This document shows, piece after piece, positions 22,180 through 34,939 of a stretch of DNA of 64,000 bases (its first letter is position 1; each line of letters opens with the position of its first letter). Below the pieces are notes generated by a model, which saw only the letters and a list, made by a program, of their open reading frames with translations, ran no database searches and had not been told where the DNA came from. The position numbers were made by a program, and so were the translations under genes. The stretch is from Euonymus europaeus (taxonomy: Eukaryota; Streptophyta; Magnoliopsida; Celastrales; Celastraceae): positions 32,394,501-32,458,500 of the forward strand of contig OY756957.1 in assembly GCA_963580455.1 (NCBI GenBank). The letters run 5' to 3'.

Positions 22180-24588
22180 GATCCTGGCGTTTCGGATTTT
22201 GATTTCAGAACTCGTGGCAAGTTGGTCTCGTTTCACCTAGTTAGCCGCGAAATGTGGTTTCTTTACGTAAACGGTTTTATGAATATCCGTTGACTTCGAG
22301 TTCTGAATTCGGTGATTTTTAGCTTGATTTCACACTACTTTTCGAGCTCTACAATCCTGGTGTTTCGGATTTTGATTTCAGAACTAGTGGTTAGTTGGTC
22401 TCGTTTCACCTAATTAACCGCGAAATTTGGTTTCTTTACGTAAACGGTTTTATGAATATCCGTTGACTCCGAGTTCTGAATTCGGTGATTTTTAGCTTGA
22501 TTTCACACTACTTTTCGAGCTCTACGATCCTGGCGTTTCGGATTTTGATTTCAGAACTCGTGGCAAGTTGGTCTCGTTTCACCTAGTTAGCCGCGAAATG
22601 TGGTTTCTTTACGTAAACGGTTTTATGAATATCCGTTGACTTCGAGTTCTGAATTCGGTGATTTTTAGCTTGATTTCACACTACTTTTCGAGCTCTACAA
22701 TCCTGGTGTTTCGGATTTAGGAACTCGTTGCTAGTTGGTCTCGTTTCACCTATTTAGCCGCGCAATGTGGTTTCTTTACGTAAACGGATTTATGAATATC
22801 CGTTGACTCCGAGTTCTGAATTCGGTGATTTTTAGCTTGATTTCACACTACTTTTCGAGCTCTACGATCCTGGCGTTTCGGATTTTGATTTCAGAACTCG
22901 TGGCAAGTTGGTCTCGTTTCACCTAGTTAGCCGCGAAATGTGGTTTCTTTACGTAAACGGTTTTATGAATATCCGTTGACTCCGAGTTCTGAATTCGGTG
23001 ATTTTTAGCTTGATTTCACACTACTTTTCGAGCTCTACGATCCTGGCGTTTCGGATTTTGATTTCAGAACTCGTGGCAAGTTGGTCTCGTTTCACCTAGT
23101 TATCCGCGAAATGTGGTTTCTTTACGTAAACGGTTTTATGAATATCCGTTGACTTCGAGTTCTGAATTCGGTGATTTTTAGCTTGATTTCACACTACTTT
23201 TCGAGCTCTACAATCCTGGTGTTTCGGATTTAGGAACTCGTTGCTAGTTGGTCTCGTTTCACCTATTTAGCCACGCAATGTGGTTTCTTTACGTAAACGG
23301 ATTTATGAATATCCGTTGACTCCGAGTTCTGAATTCGGTGATTTTTAGCTTGATTTCACACTACTTTTCGAGCTCTAAAATCTTGGCATTTCGGATTTTG
23401 ATCTCAAACTCGTGGCTAGTAGGTCTCGTTTCACCTAGTTAGCCGCGAAATGTGGTTTCTTTACGTAAACGGTTTTAAGAATATCCGTTGACTCCGAGTT
23501 CTGAATTCGGTGATTTTTAGCTTGATTTCACACTACTTTTCGAGCTCTACAATCCTGGCGTTTCGGATTTTGATTTCAGAACTCGTGGCTAGTTGGTCTC
23601 GTTTCACCTAGTTAGCCGCGAAATGTGGTTTCTTTACGTAAACGGTTTTATGAATATCCGTTGACTCCGAGTTCTGAATTCGGTGATTTTTAGCTTGATT
23701 TCACACTACTTTTCGAGCTCTACGATCCTGGCATTTCGGATTTTGATTTCTGAACTCGTGGCTAGTAGGTCTCGTTTAACCTAGTTAGCCGCGACATGTG
23801 GTTTCTTTACGTAAACGGTTTTATGAATATCCGTTGACTCCGAGTTCTGAATTCGGTGATTTTTAGCTTGATTTCACACTACTTTTCGAGCTCTACAATC
23901 CTGGCGTTTCGGATTTTGATTTCAGAACTCGTGGCTAGTAGGTCTCGTTTCACCTAGTTAGCCGCGCAATGTTGTTTCTTTACGTAAACGGATTTATGAA
24001 TATCCGTTGACTCCGAGTTCTGAATTCGGTGATTTTTAGCTTGATTTCACGCTACTTTTCGAGCTCTACGATCCTGGCGTTTCGGATTTTGATTTCAGAA
24101 CTCGTGGTTGGTTGGCCTCGTTTCACCTAGTTAGCCGCGAAATGTGGTTTCTTTACGTAAACGGTTTTATGAATATCCGTTGACTCCGAGTTCTGAATTC
24201 GGTGATTTTTAGCTTGATTTCACACTACTTTTCGAGCTCTACGATCCTGGCGTTTCGGATTTTTATTTCAGAACTCGTGGTTGGTTGGCCTCGTTTCACC
24301 TAGTTAGCCGCGAAATGTGGTTTCTTTACGTAAACGGTTTTATGAATATCCGTTGACTCCGAGTTCTGAATTCGGTGATTTTTAGCTTGATTTCACACTA
24401 CTTTTCGAGCTCTACGATCCTGGCATTTCGGATTTTGATTTCAGAACTCGTGGCAAGTTGGTCTCGTTTCACCTAGTTAGCCGCAAAATGTGGTTTCTTT
24501 ACGTAAACGGTTTTATGAATATCCGTTGACTTCGAGTTCTGAATTCGGTGATTTTTAGCTTGATTTCACACTACTTTTCGAGCTCTAC
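22180..24588. repeat. 14-monomer duplicated segment, copy 2
   Basis: This is the second copy of 18574-20976, ending with the GGCAAG unit at 24416. It contains two 167-bp units (22699 and 23212) 513 bp apart, and the 172-bp unit 23379 with the same GATCTCAAACTCG deletion as unit 19767. It lacks the 6-bp loss seen at the end of unit 19433, so that loss followed the duplication or was corrected here. The next unit differs: a 167-bp unit follows here, where copy 1 is followed by the ACTAGTGG unit. Confidence 0.9.
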
Positions 24589-25793
24589 AATCCTGGTGTT
24601 TCGGATTTAGGAACTCGTTGCTAGTTGGTCTCGTTTCACCTATTTAGCCGCGCAATGTGGTTTCTTTACGTAAACGGATTTATGAATATCCGTTGACTCC
24701 GAGTTCTGAATTCGGTGATTTTTAGCTTGATTTCACACTACTTTTCGAGCTCTACGATCCTGGCGTTTCGGATTTTGATTTCAGAACTCGTGGCAAGTTG
24801 GTCTCGTTTCACCTAGTTAGCCGCGAAATGTGGTTTCTTTACGTAAACGGTTTTATGTATATCCGTTGACTCCGAGTTCTGAATTCGGTGATTTTTAGCT
24901 TTATTTCACACTACTTTTCGAGCTCTACAATCCTGGCGTTTCCGATTTTGATTTCAGAACTCGTGGCTAGTTGGTCTCGTTTCACCTAGTTAGCCTCGAA
25001 ATGTGGTTTCTTTACGTAAACGGTTTTATGAATATCCGTTGACTCCGAGTTCTGAATTCGGTGATTTTTAGCTTTATTTCACACTACTTTTCGAGCTCTA
25101 CAATCCTGGTGTTTCGGATTTTGATTTTAGAACTCGTGGCTAGTAGGTCTCGTTTAACCTAGTTAGCCGCGACATGTGGTTTCTTTACGTAAACGGTTTT
25201 ATGAATATCCGTTGACTCCGAGTTCTGAATTCGGTGATTTTTAGCTTGATTTCACACTACTTTTCGAGCTCTACGATCCTGGCGTTTCGGATTTTGATTT
25301 ATGAACTCGTGGCTAGTAGGTCTCGTTTAACCTAGTTAGCCGCGACATGTGGTTTCTTTACGTAAACGGTTTTATGAATATCCGTTGACTCCGAGTTCTG
25401 AATTCGGTGATTTTTAGCTTGATTTCACACTACTTTTCGAGCTCTACGATCCTGGCATTTCGGATTTTGATTTCAGAACTCGTGCCTAGTTGGTCTCGTT
25501 TCACCTATTTAGCCGCGAAATGTGGTTTCTTTACGTAAACGGTTTTATGAATATCCGTTGACTCCGAGTTCTGAATTCGGTGATTTTTAGCTTGATTTCA
25601 CACTACTTTTCGAGCTCTACAATTCTGGTATTTTGGATTTTGATTTCAGAACTCGTGGCTAGTTGGTCTCGTTTCACCTATTTAGCCGCGCAATGTTGTT
25701 TCTTTACGTAAACAGATTTATGAATATCCGTTGACTCCGAGTTCTGAATTCGGTGATTTTTTGCTTGATTTCACACTACTTTTCGAGCTCTAC
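24589..25793. repeat. Junction block resembling part of the 13-mer
   Basis: Units 24589 (167 bp), 24756 (GGCAAG with ATGTATATCC), 24929 (TTTCCG) and 25102 (TTTAACC/GACATG) match 14607-15292 of the first 13-mer copy, including the rare ATGTATATCC. A second TTTAACC/GACATG unit follows at 25275 with TTTATGAACTCG, then 25448 (GTGCCTAG) and 25621 (AATTCTGG with ATTTTGG). The block therefore joins 13-mer material to the 3-mer series that follows. Confidence 0.8.
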
Positions 25794-27177
25794 GATCCTG
25801 GCATTTCGGATTTTGATTTCAGAACTCGTGGTTAGTTGGTCTCGTTTCACCTAGTTAGCCGCGAAATTTGGTTTCTTTACGTAAACGGTTTTATGAATAT
25901 CCGTTGACTCCGAGTTCTGAATTCGGTGATTTTTAGCTTGATTTCACACTACTTTTCGAGCTCTACGATCCTGGCTTTTCGGATTTTGATTTCAGAACTC
26001 GTGGCTAGTTGGTCTCGTTTCACCTAGTTAGCCGCGAAATGTGGTTTCTTTACGTAAACGGTTTTATGAATATCCGTTGACTCCGAGTTCTGAATTCGGT
26101 GATTTTTAGCTTTATTTCACACTACTTTTCGAGCTCTACAATCCTGGTGTTTCGGATTTTGATTTCAGAACTCGTGGCAAGTTGGTCTCGTTTCACCTAT
26201 TTAGCCGCGCAATGTTGTTTCTTTACGTAAACGGATTTATGAATATCCGTTGACTCCGAGTTCTGAATTCGGTGATTTTTTGCTTGATTTCACACTACTT
26301 TTTGAGCTCTACGATCCTGGCATTTCGGATTTTGATTTCAGAACTCGTGGTTAGTTGGTCTCGTTTCACCTAGTTAGCCGCGAAATTTGGTTTCTTTACG
26401 TAAACGGTTTTATGAATATCCGTTGACTCCGAGTTCTGAATTCGGTGATTTTTAGCTTGATTTCACACTACTTTTCGAGCTCTACGATCCTGGCTTTTCG
26501 GATTTTGATTTCAGAACACGTGGCTAGTTGGTCTCGTTTCACCTAGTTAGCCGCGAAATGTGGTTTCTTTACGTAAACGGTTTTATGAATATCCGTTGAC
26601 TCCGAGTTCTGAATTCGGTGATTTTTAGCTTTATTTCACACTACTTTTCGAGCTCTACAATCCTGGTGTTTCGGATTTTGATTTTAGAACTCGTGTCTAG
26701 TTGGTCTCGTTTCACCTATTTAGCCGCGCAATGTTGTTTCTTTACGTAAACGGATTTATGAATATCCGTTGACTCCGAGTTCTGAATTCGGTGATTTTTT
26801 GCTTGATTTCACACTACTTTTCGAGCTCTACGATCCTGGCATTTCGGATTTTGATTTCAGAACTCGTGGTTAGTTGGTCTCGTTTCACCTAGTTAGCCGC
26901 GAAATTTGGTTTCTTTACGTAAACGGTTTTATGAATATCCGTTGACTCCGAGTTCTAAATTCGGTGATTTTTAGCTTGATTTCACACTACTTTTCGAGCT
27001 CTACGATCCTGGTGTTTCGGATTTTGATTTCAGAACTCATGGCTAGTTGGTCTCGTTTCACCTAGTTAGCCGCAAAATGTGGTTTCTTTACGTACACGGT
27101 TTTATGAATATCCGTTGACTCCGAGTTCTGAATTCGGTGATTTTTAGCTTGATTTCACACTACTTTTCGAGCTCTAC
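25794..27177. repeat. 3-mer HOR, 519-bp period
   Basis: The triplet is GGTTAG/GAAATTTGG, then GGCTTTTCGG, then an AATCCTGGTG unit with GCGCAATGTTG and TTTTTTGCTTG. It occurs at 25794-26312 and 26313-26831, and starts again at 26832 before changing at 27005 (GGTGTTTCGG, GTACACGG). Differences between the copies include GGCAAG at 26185 against GTGTCTAG at 26694. The same triplet recurs alone at 35978, 38221, 39085 and 44613-45130. Confidence 0.87.
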
Positions 27178-28209
27178 AATCCTGGTGTTTCGGATTTAGG
27201 AACTCGTTGCTAGTTGGTCTCGTTTCACCTATTTAGCCGCGCAATGTGGTTTCTTTACGTAAACGGATTTATTAATATCCTTTGACTCCGAGTTCTGAAT
27301 TCGGTGATTTTTAGCTTGATTTCACACTACTTTTCGAGCTCTACAATCCTGGCGTTTCGGATTTTGATTTCAGAACTCTTGGCTAGTAGGTCTCGTTTCA
27401 CCTAGTTAGCCGCGAAATGTGGTTTCTTTACGTAAACGGTTTTATGAATATCCGTTGACTCCGAGTTCTGAATTCGGTGATTTTTAGCTTGATTTCACAC
27501 TACTTTTCGAGCTCTACGATCCTGGCATTTCGGATTTTGATTTCAGAACTCGTGGCTAGTTGGTCTCGTTTCACCTAGTTAGCCGCGAAATGTGGTTTCT
27601 TTACGTAAACGGTTTTATGAATATCCGTTGACTCCGAGTTCTGAATTCGGTGATTTTTAGCTTGATTTCACACTACTTTTCGAGCTCTACAATCCTGGCA
27701 TTTCGGATTTTGATTTCAGAACTCGTGGCTAGTTGGTCTCGTTTCACCTATTTAGCCGCGCAATGTTGTTTCTTTACGTAAACGGATTTATGAATATCCG
27801 TTGACTCCGAGTTCTGAATTCGGAGATTTTTTGCTTGATTTCACACTACTTTTCGAGCTCTACGATCCTGGCATTTCGGATTTTGATTTCAGAACTCGTG
27901 GTTAGTTGGTCTCGTTTCACCTAGTTAGCCGCGAAATTTGGTTTCTTTACGTAAACGGTTTTATGAATATCTGTTGACTCCGAGTTCTGAATTCGGTGAT
28001 TTTTAGCTTGATTTCACACTACTTTTCGAGCTCTACGATCCTGGATTTTCGGATTTTGATTTCAGAACTCGTGGCTAGTTGGTCTCATTTCACCTAGTTA
28101 GCCGCGAAATGTGGTTTCTTTACGTAAACGGTTTTATGAATATCCGTTGACTCCGAGTTCTGAATTCGGTGATTTTTAGCTTGATTTCACACTACTTTTC
28201 GAGCTCTAC
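27178..28209. repeat. Transitional monomers between the 3-mer and 11-mer HORs
   Basis: Units are 27178 (167 bp, with ATTAATATCCTTTG), 27345 (ACTCTTGG), 27518, 27691 (GCGCAATGTTG, with CGGAGATTTTTT), 27864 (GGTTAG/GAAATTTGG, ATCTGTTG) and 28037 (GGATTTTCGG, GTCTCATTTC). Each type is familiar from elsewhere but the order is not repeated nearby. I see nothing other than satellite. Confidence 0.8.
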
Positions 28210-31200
28210 GATCCTGGATTTTTGGATTTTGATTTCAGAACTCGTGGCTAGTTGGTCTCGTTTCACCTAGTTAGCCGCGAAATGTGGTTTCTTTACGTAA
28301 ACGGTTTTATGAATATCCGTTGACTCCGAGTTCTGAATTCGGTGATTTTTAGCTTTTTTTCACACTACTTTTCGAGCTCTACAATCCTGGTGTTTCGGAT
28401 TTTGATTTTAGAACTCGTGGCTAGTTGGTCTCGTTTCACCTATTTAGCCGCGCAATGTTGTTTCTTTACGTAAACGGATTTATGAATATCCGTTGACTAC
28501 GAGTTCTGAATTCGGTGATTTTTTGCTTGATTTCACACTACTTTTCGAGCTCTACGATCCTGGCATTTCGGATTTTGATTTCAGAACTCGTGGTTAGTTG
28601 GTCTCGTTTCACCTAGTTAGCCGCGAAATTTGGTTTCTTTACGTAAACGGTTTTATGAATATCCGTTGACTCCGAGTTCTGAATTCGGTGATTTTTAGCT
28701 TGATTTCACACTACTTTTCGAGCTCTACGATCCTGGCGTTTCGGATTTTGATTTCAGAACTCGTGGCTAGTTGGTCTCGTTTCATCTAGTTAGCCGCGAA
28801 ATGTGGTTTCTTTACGTAAACGGTTTTATGAATATCCGTTGACTTCGAGTTCTGAATTCGGTGATTTTTAACTTGATTTCACACTACTTTTCGAGCTCTA
28901 CAATCCTGGTGTTTCGGATTTAGGAACTCGTTGCTAGTTGGTCTCGTTTCACCTATTTAGCCGCGCAATGTGGTTTCTTTACGTAAACGGATTTATGAAT
29001 ATCCGTTGACTCCGAGTTCTGAATTCGGTGATTTTTAGCGTGATTTCACACTACTTTTCGAGCTCTACAATCTTGGCATTTCGGATTTTGATCTCAGAAC
29101 TCGTGGCTAGTAGGTCTCGTTTCACCTAGTTAGCCGCGAAATGTGGTTTCTTTACGTAAACGGTTTTATGAATATCCGTTGACTCCGAGTTCTGAATTCG
29201 GTGATTTTTAGCTTGATTTCACACTACTTTTCGAGCTCTACAATCCTGGCGGTTCGGATTTTGATTTCAGAACTCGTGGCTAGTTGGTCTCGTTTCACCT
29301 ATTTAGCCGCGCAATGTTGTTTCTTTACGTAAACGGTTTTATGAATATCCGTTGACTCCGAGTTCTGAATTCGGTGATTTTTTGCTTGATTTCACACTAC
29401 TTTTCAAGCTCTACGATTATGGAGTTTCGGATTTTGATTTCAGAACTCGTGGCTAGTTGGTCTCGTTTCACCTAGTTAGCCGCGAAATGTGGTTTCTTTA
29501 CGTAAACGGTTTTATGAATATCCGTTGACTCCGAGTTCTGAATTCGGTGATTTTTAGCTTTATTTCACACTACTTTTCGAGCTCTACAATCCTGGTGTTT
29601 CGGATTTTGATTTCAGAACTCGTGGCTAGTAGGTCTCGTTTAACCTAGTTAGCCGCGACATGTGGTTTCTTTACGTAAACGGTTTTATGAATATCCGTTG
29701 ACTCCGAGTTCTGAATTCGGTGATTTTTAGCTTGATTTCACAGTACTTTTCGAGCTCTAAAATCCTGGCGGTTCGGATTTTGATTTCAGAACTCGTGGCT
29801 AGTTGGTCTCGTTTCACCTATTTAGCCGCGCAATGTTGTTTCTTTACGTAAACGGATTTATGAATATCCGTTGACTCCGAGTTCTGAATTCGGTGATTTT
29901 TTGCTTGATTTCACACTACTTTTCGAGCTCTACGATCCTGGTATTTCGGATTTTGATTTCAGAACTCGTGGTTAGTTGGTCTCGTTTCACCCAGTTAGCC
30001 GCGAAATTTGGTTTCTTTACGTAAACGGTTTTATGAATATCCGTTGACTCCGAGTTCTGAATTCGGTGATTTTTAGCTTGATTTCACACTACTTTTCGAG
30101 CTCTACGATCCTGGATTTTTGGATTTTGATTTCAGAACTCGTGGCTAGTCGGTCTCGTTTCACCTAGTTAGCCGCGAAATGTGGTTTCTTTACGTAAACG
30201 GTTTTATGAATATCCGTTGACTCCGAGTTCTGAATTCGGTGATTTTTAGCTTTTTTTCACACTACTTTTCGAGCTCTACAATCCTGGTGTTTCGGATTTT
30301 GATTTTAGAACTCGTGGCTAGTTGGTCTCGTTTCACCTATTTAGCCGCGCAATGTTGTTTCTTTACGTAAACGGATTTATGAATATCCGTTGACTACGAG
30401 TTCTGAATTTGGTGATTTTTTGCTTGATTTCACACTACTTTTCGAGCTCTACGATCCTGGCATTTCGGATTTTGATTTCAGAACTCGTGGTTAGTTGGTC
30501 TCGTTTCACCTAGTTAGCCACGAAATTTGGTTTCTTTACGTAAACGGTTTTATGAATATCCGTTGACTCCGAGTTCTGAATTCGGTGATTTTTAGCTTGA
30601 TTTCACACTACTTTTCGAGCTCTACGATCCTGGCGTTTCGGATTTTGATTTCAGAACTCGTGGCTAGTTGGTCTCGTTTCATCTAGTTAGCCGCGAAATG
30701 TGGTTTCTTTACGTAAACGGTTTTATGAATATCCGTTGACTTCGAGTTCTGAATTCGGTGATTTTTAACTTGATTTCACACTACTTTTCGAGCTCTACAA
30801 TCCTGGTGTTTCGGATTTAGGAACTCGTTGCTAGTTGGTCTCGTTTCACCTATTTAGCCGCGCAATGTGGTTTCTTTACGTAAACGGATTTATGAATATC
30901 CGTTGACTCCGAGTTCTGAATTCGGTGATTTTTAGCGTGATTTCACACTACTTTTCGAGCTCTACAATCTTGGCATTTCGGATTTTGATCTCAGAACTCG
31001 TGGCTAGTAGGTCTCGTTTCACCTAGTTAGCCGCGAAATGTGGTTTCTTTACGTAAACGGTTTTATGAATATCCGTTGACTCCGAGTTCTGAATTCGGTG
31101 ATTTTTAGCTTGATTTCACACTACTTTTCGAGCTCTACAATCCTGGAGGTTCGGATTTTGATTTCAGAACTCGTGGCTAGTTGGTCTCGTTTCACCTATT

Positions 31201-32004
31201 TAGCCGCGCAATGTTGTTTCTTTACGTAAATGGTTTTATGAATATCCGTTGACTCCGAGTTCTGAATTCGGTGATTTTTTGCTTGATTTCACACTACTTT
31301 TCAAGCTCTACGATTATGGAGTTTCGGATTTTGATTTCAGAACTCGTGGCTAGTTGGTCTCGTTTCACCTAGTTAGCCGCGAAATGTGGTTTCTTTACGT
31401 AAACGGTTTTATGAATATCCGTTGACTCCGAGTTCTGAATTCGGTGATTTTTAGCTTTATTTCACACTACTTTTCGAGCTCTACAATCCTGGTGTTTCGG
31501 ATTTTGATTTCAGAACTCGTGGCTAGTAGGTCTCGTTTAACCTAGTTAGCCGCGACATGTGGTTTCTTTACGTAAACGGTTTTATGAATATCCGTTGACT
31601 CCGAGTTCTGAATTCGGTGATTTTTAGCTTGATTTCACACCTACTTTTCGAGCTCTACAATCCTGGCGGTTCGGATTTTGATTTCAGAACTCGTGGCTAG
31701 TTGGTCTCGTTTCACCTATTTAGCCGCGCAATGTTGTTTCTTTACGTAAACGGATTTATGAATATCCGTTGACTCCGAGTTCTGAATTCGGTGATTTTTT
31801 GCTTGATTTCACACTACTTTTCGAGCTCTACGATCCTGGTATTTCGGATTTTGATTTCAGAACTCGTGGTTAGTTGGTCTCGTTTCACCTAGTTAGCCGC
31901 GAAATTTGGTTTCTTTACGTAAACGGTTTTATGAATATCCGTTGACTCCGAGTTCTGAATTCGGTGATTTTTAGCTTGATTTCACACTACTTTTCGAGCT
32001 CTAC
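28210..32004. repeat. 11-mer HOR, 1897-bp period, two copies
   Basis: Copies are 28210-30106 and 30107-32004; the second is one base longer because of an inserted C (CACACCTAC near 31640). Shared private marks are GGATTTTTGG, GACTACGAG, CATCTAG with GACTTCGAG, the 167-bp unit (28902, 30799), AGCGTGATTTC, GATCTCAG, a GGTTCGG head with GCGCAATGTTG, CAAGCTCTACGATTATGG (29415 and 31312, exactly 1897 bp apart) and TTTAACC/GACATG. Four consecutive units, including the 167-bp one, are the same cassette as in the 1032-bp HOR some 18-20 kb to the left. Confidence 0.93.
31485..31658. repeat. Only 174-bp monomer (one-base insertion)
   Basis: This TTTAACC/GACATG unit reads CACACCTACTTTTCG near its end, with one extra C. 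It is the only net insertion that I found in 371 units, against about 34 visible deletion-bearing units. Its partner at 29588 lacks it (there the motif is CACAGTAC). Confidence 0.9.
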
Positions 32005-34939
32005 GATCCTGGATTTTCGGATTTTGATTTCAGAACTCGTGGCTAGTTGGTCTCGTTTCACCTAGTTATCCGCGAAATGTGGTTTCTTTACGTAAACGGT
32101 TTTATGAATATCCGTTGACTCCGAGTTCTGAATTCGGTGATTTTTAGCTTGATTTCACACTACTTTTCGAGCTCTACAATCCTGGAGTTTCGGATTTTGA
32201 TTTCAGAACTCGTGGCTAGTTGGTCCCGTTTCACCTATTTAGCCGCGCAATGTTGTTTCTTTACGTAAACGGATTTATGAATATCCATTGACTCCGAGTT
32301 CTGAATTCGGTGATTTTTAGCTTGATTTCACACTACTTTTCGAGCTCTACGATCCTGGTGTTTCGGATTTTGATTTCAGAACTCGTGGTTGGTTGGCCTC
32401 GTTTCACCTAGTTAGACGCGAAATGTGGTTTCTTTACGTAAACGGTTTTATGAATATCCGTTGACTCCGAGTTCTGAATTCGGTGATTTTTAGCTTGATT
32501 TCACACTACTTTTCGAGCTCTACAATCCTGGCGTTTCGGATTTAGGAACTCGTTTCTAGTTGGTCTCGTTTCACCTATTTAGCCGCGCAATGTGGTTTCT
32601 TTACGTAAACGGATTTATGAATATCCGTTGACTCCGAGTTCTGAATTCGGTGATTTTTAGCGTGATTTCACACTACTTTTCGAGCTCTACAATCTTGGCA
32701 TTTCGGATTTTGATCTCAGAACTCGTGGCTAGTAGGTCTCGTTTCACCTAGTTAGCCGCGAAATGTGGTTTCTTTACGTAAACGGTTTTATGAATATCCG
32801 TTGACTCCGAGTTCTGAATTCGGTGATTTTTAGCTTGATTTCACACTACTTTTCGAGCTCTACAATCCTGGCGTTTCGGATTTTGATTTCAGAACTCGTG
32901 GCTAGTTGGTCTCGTTTCACCTAGTTAGCCGCGAAATGTGGTTTCTTTACGTAAACGGTTTTATGAATATCCGTTGACTCCGAGTTCTGAATTCGGTGAT
33001 TTTTAGCTTTATTTCACACTACTTTTCGAGCTCTACAATCCTGGTGTTTCGGATTTTGATTTCAGAACTCGTGGCTAGTAAGTCTCGTTTAACCTAGTTA
33101 GCCGCGACATGTGGTTTCTTTACGTAAACGGTTTTATGAATATCTGTTGACTCCGAGTTCTGAATTCGGTGATTTTTAGCCTGATTTCACACTACTTTTC
33201 GAGCTCTACAATCCTGGCGTTTCGGATTTTGATTTCAGAACTCGTGGCTAGTTGGTCTCGTTTCACCTATTTAGCCGCGCAATGTTGTTTCTTTACGTAA
33301 ACGGATTTATGAATATCCGTTGACTCCGAGTTCTGAATTCGGTGATTTTTTGCTTGATTTCACACTACTTTTCGAGCTCTACGATCCTGGTATTTCGGAT
33401 TTTGATTTCAGAACTCGTGGGTAGTTGGTCTCGTTTCACCTAGTTAGCCGCGAAATTTGGTTTCTTTACGTAAACGGTTTTATGAATATCCGTTGACTCC
33501 GAGTTCTGAATTCGGTGATTTTTAGCTTGATTTCACACTACTTTTCGAGCTCTACGATCCTGGATTTTCGGATTTTGATTTCAGAACTCGTGGCTAGTTG
33601 GTCTCGTTTCACCTAGTTATCCGCGAAATGTGGTTTCTTTACGTAAACGGTTTTATGAATATCCGTTGACTCCGAGTTCTGAATTCGGTGATTTTTAGCT
33701 TGATTTCACACTACTTTTCGAGCTCTACAATCCTGGAGTTTCGGATTTTGATTTCAGAACTCGTGGCTAGTTGGTCCCGTTTCACCTATTTAGCCGCGCA
33801 ATGTTGTTTCTTTACGTAAACGGATTTATGAATATCCGTTGACTCCGAGTTCTGAATTCGGTGATTTTTAGCTTGATTTCACACTACTTTTCGAGCTCTA
33901 CGATCCTGGCGTTTCGGATTTTGATTTCAGAACTCGTGGTTGGTTGGCCTCGTTTCACCTAGTTAGACGCGAAATGTGGTTTCTTTACGTAAACGGTTTT
34001 ATGAATATCCGTTGACTCCGAGTTCTGAATTCGGTGATTTTTAGCTTGATTTCACACTACTTTTCGAGCTCTACAATCCTGGCGTTTCGGATTTTGATTT
34101 CAGAACTCGTGGCTAGTTGGTCTCGTTTCACCTATTTAGCCGCGCAATGTTGTTTCTTTACGTAAACGGATTTATGAATATCCGTTGACTCCGAGTTCTG
34201 AATTCGGTGATTTTTTGCTTGATTTCACACTACTTTTCGAGCTCTACGATCCTGGTATTTCGGATTTTGATTTCAGAACTCGTGGTTAGTTGGTCTCGTT
34301 TCACCTAGTTAGCCGCGAAATTTGGTTTCTTTACGTAAACGGTTTTATGAATATCCGTTGACTCCGAGTTCTGAATTCGGTGATTTTTAGCTTGATTTCA
34401 CACTACTTTTCGAGCTCTACGATCTTGGATTTTCGGATTTTGATTTCAGAACTCGTGGCTAGTTGGTCTCGTTTCACCTAGTTATCCGCGAAATGTGGTT
34501 TCTTTACGTAAACGGTTTTATGAATATCCGTTGACTCCGAGTTCTGAATTCGGTGATTTTTAACTTGATTTCACACTACTTTTCGAGCTCTACAATCCTA
34601 GTGTTTCGGATTTTGATTTCAGAACTCGTGGCTAGTTGGTCCCGTTTCACCTATTTAGCCGCGCAATGTTGTTTCTTTACGTAAACGGATTTATGAATAT
34701 CCGTTGACTCCGAGTTCTGAATTCGGTGATTTTTAGCTTGATTTCACACTACTTTTCGAGCTCTACGATCCTGGCGTTTCGGATTTTGATTTCAGAACTC
34801 GTGGTTGGTTGGCCTCGTTTCACCTAGTTAGACGCGAAATGTGGTTTCTTTACGTAAACGGTTTTATGAATATCCGTTGACTCCGAGTTCTGAATTCGGT
34901 GATTTTTAGCTTGATTTCACACTACTTTTCGAGCTCTAC
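31659..34939. repeat. 5-mer HOR, 865-bp period, three copies with a four-unit insert
   Basis: Copies are 31659-32523, 33210-34074 and 34075-34939. The order is a GCGCAATGTTG/TTTTTTGCTTG unit; a GGTATTTCGG unit with GAAATTTGG; GGATTTTCGG with AGTTATCCGCG; GGTCCCGTTTCACC; and GGTTGGTTGGCC with AGTTAGACGCG. Between copies one and two lie four other units (32524-33209): 167 bp, AATCTTGG/GATCTCAG, a plain unit, and AGTAAG/TTTAACC/GACATG. That insert keeps the order seen after the 167-bp units elsewhere. Copy one overlaps the end of the 11-mer HOR. Confidence 0.9.

Noticed and set aside
29242..29414. RNA polymerase III B-box-like GGTTCGGATTT in units with a GGTTCGG head (29242, 29761, 31659)
   Set aside because: The final CC of the B box is missing, no A box or cloverleaf lies upstream, and it is a simple T-to-G variant of the normal GTTTCGG.
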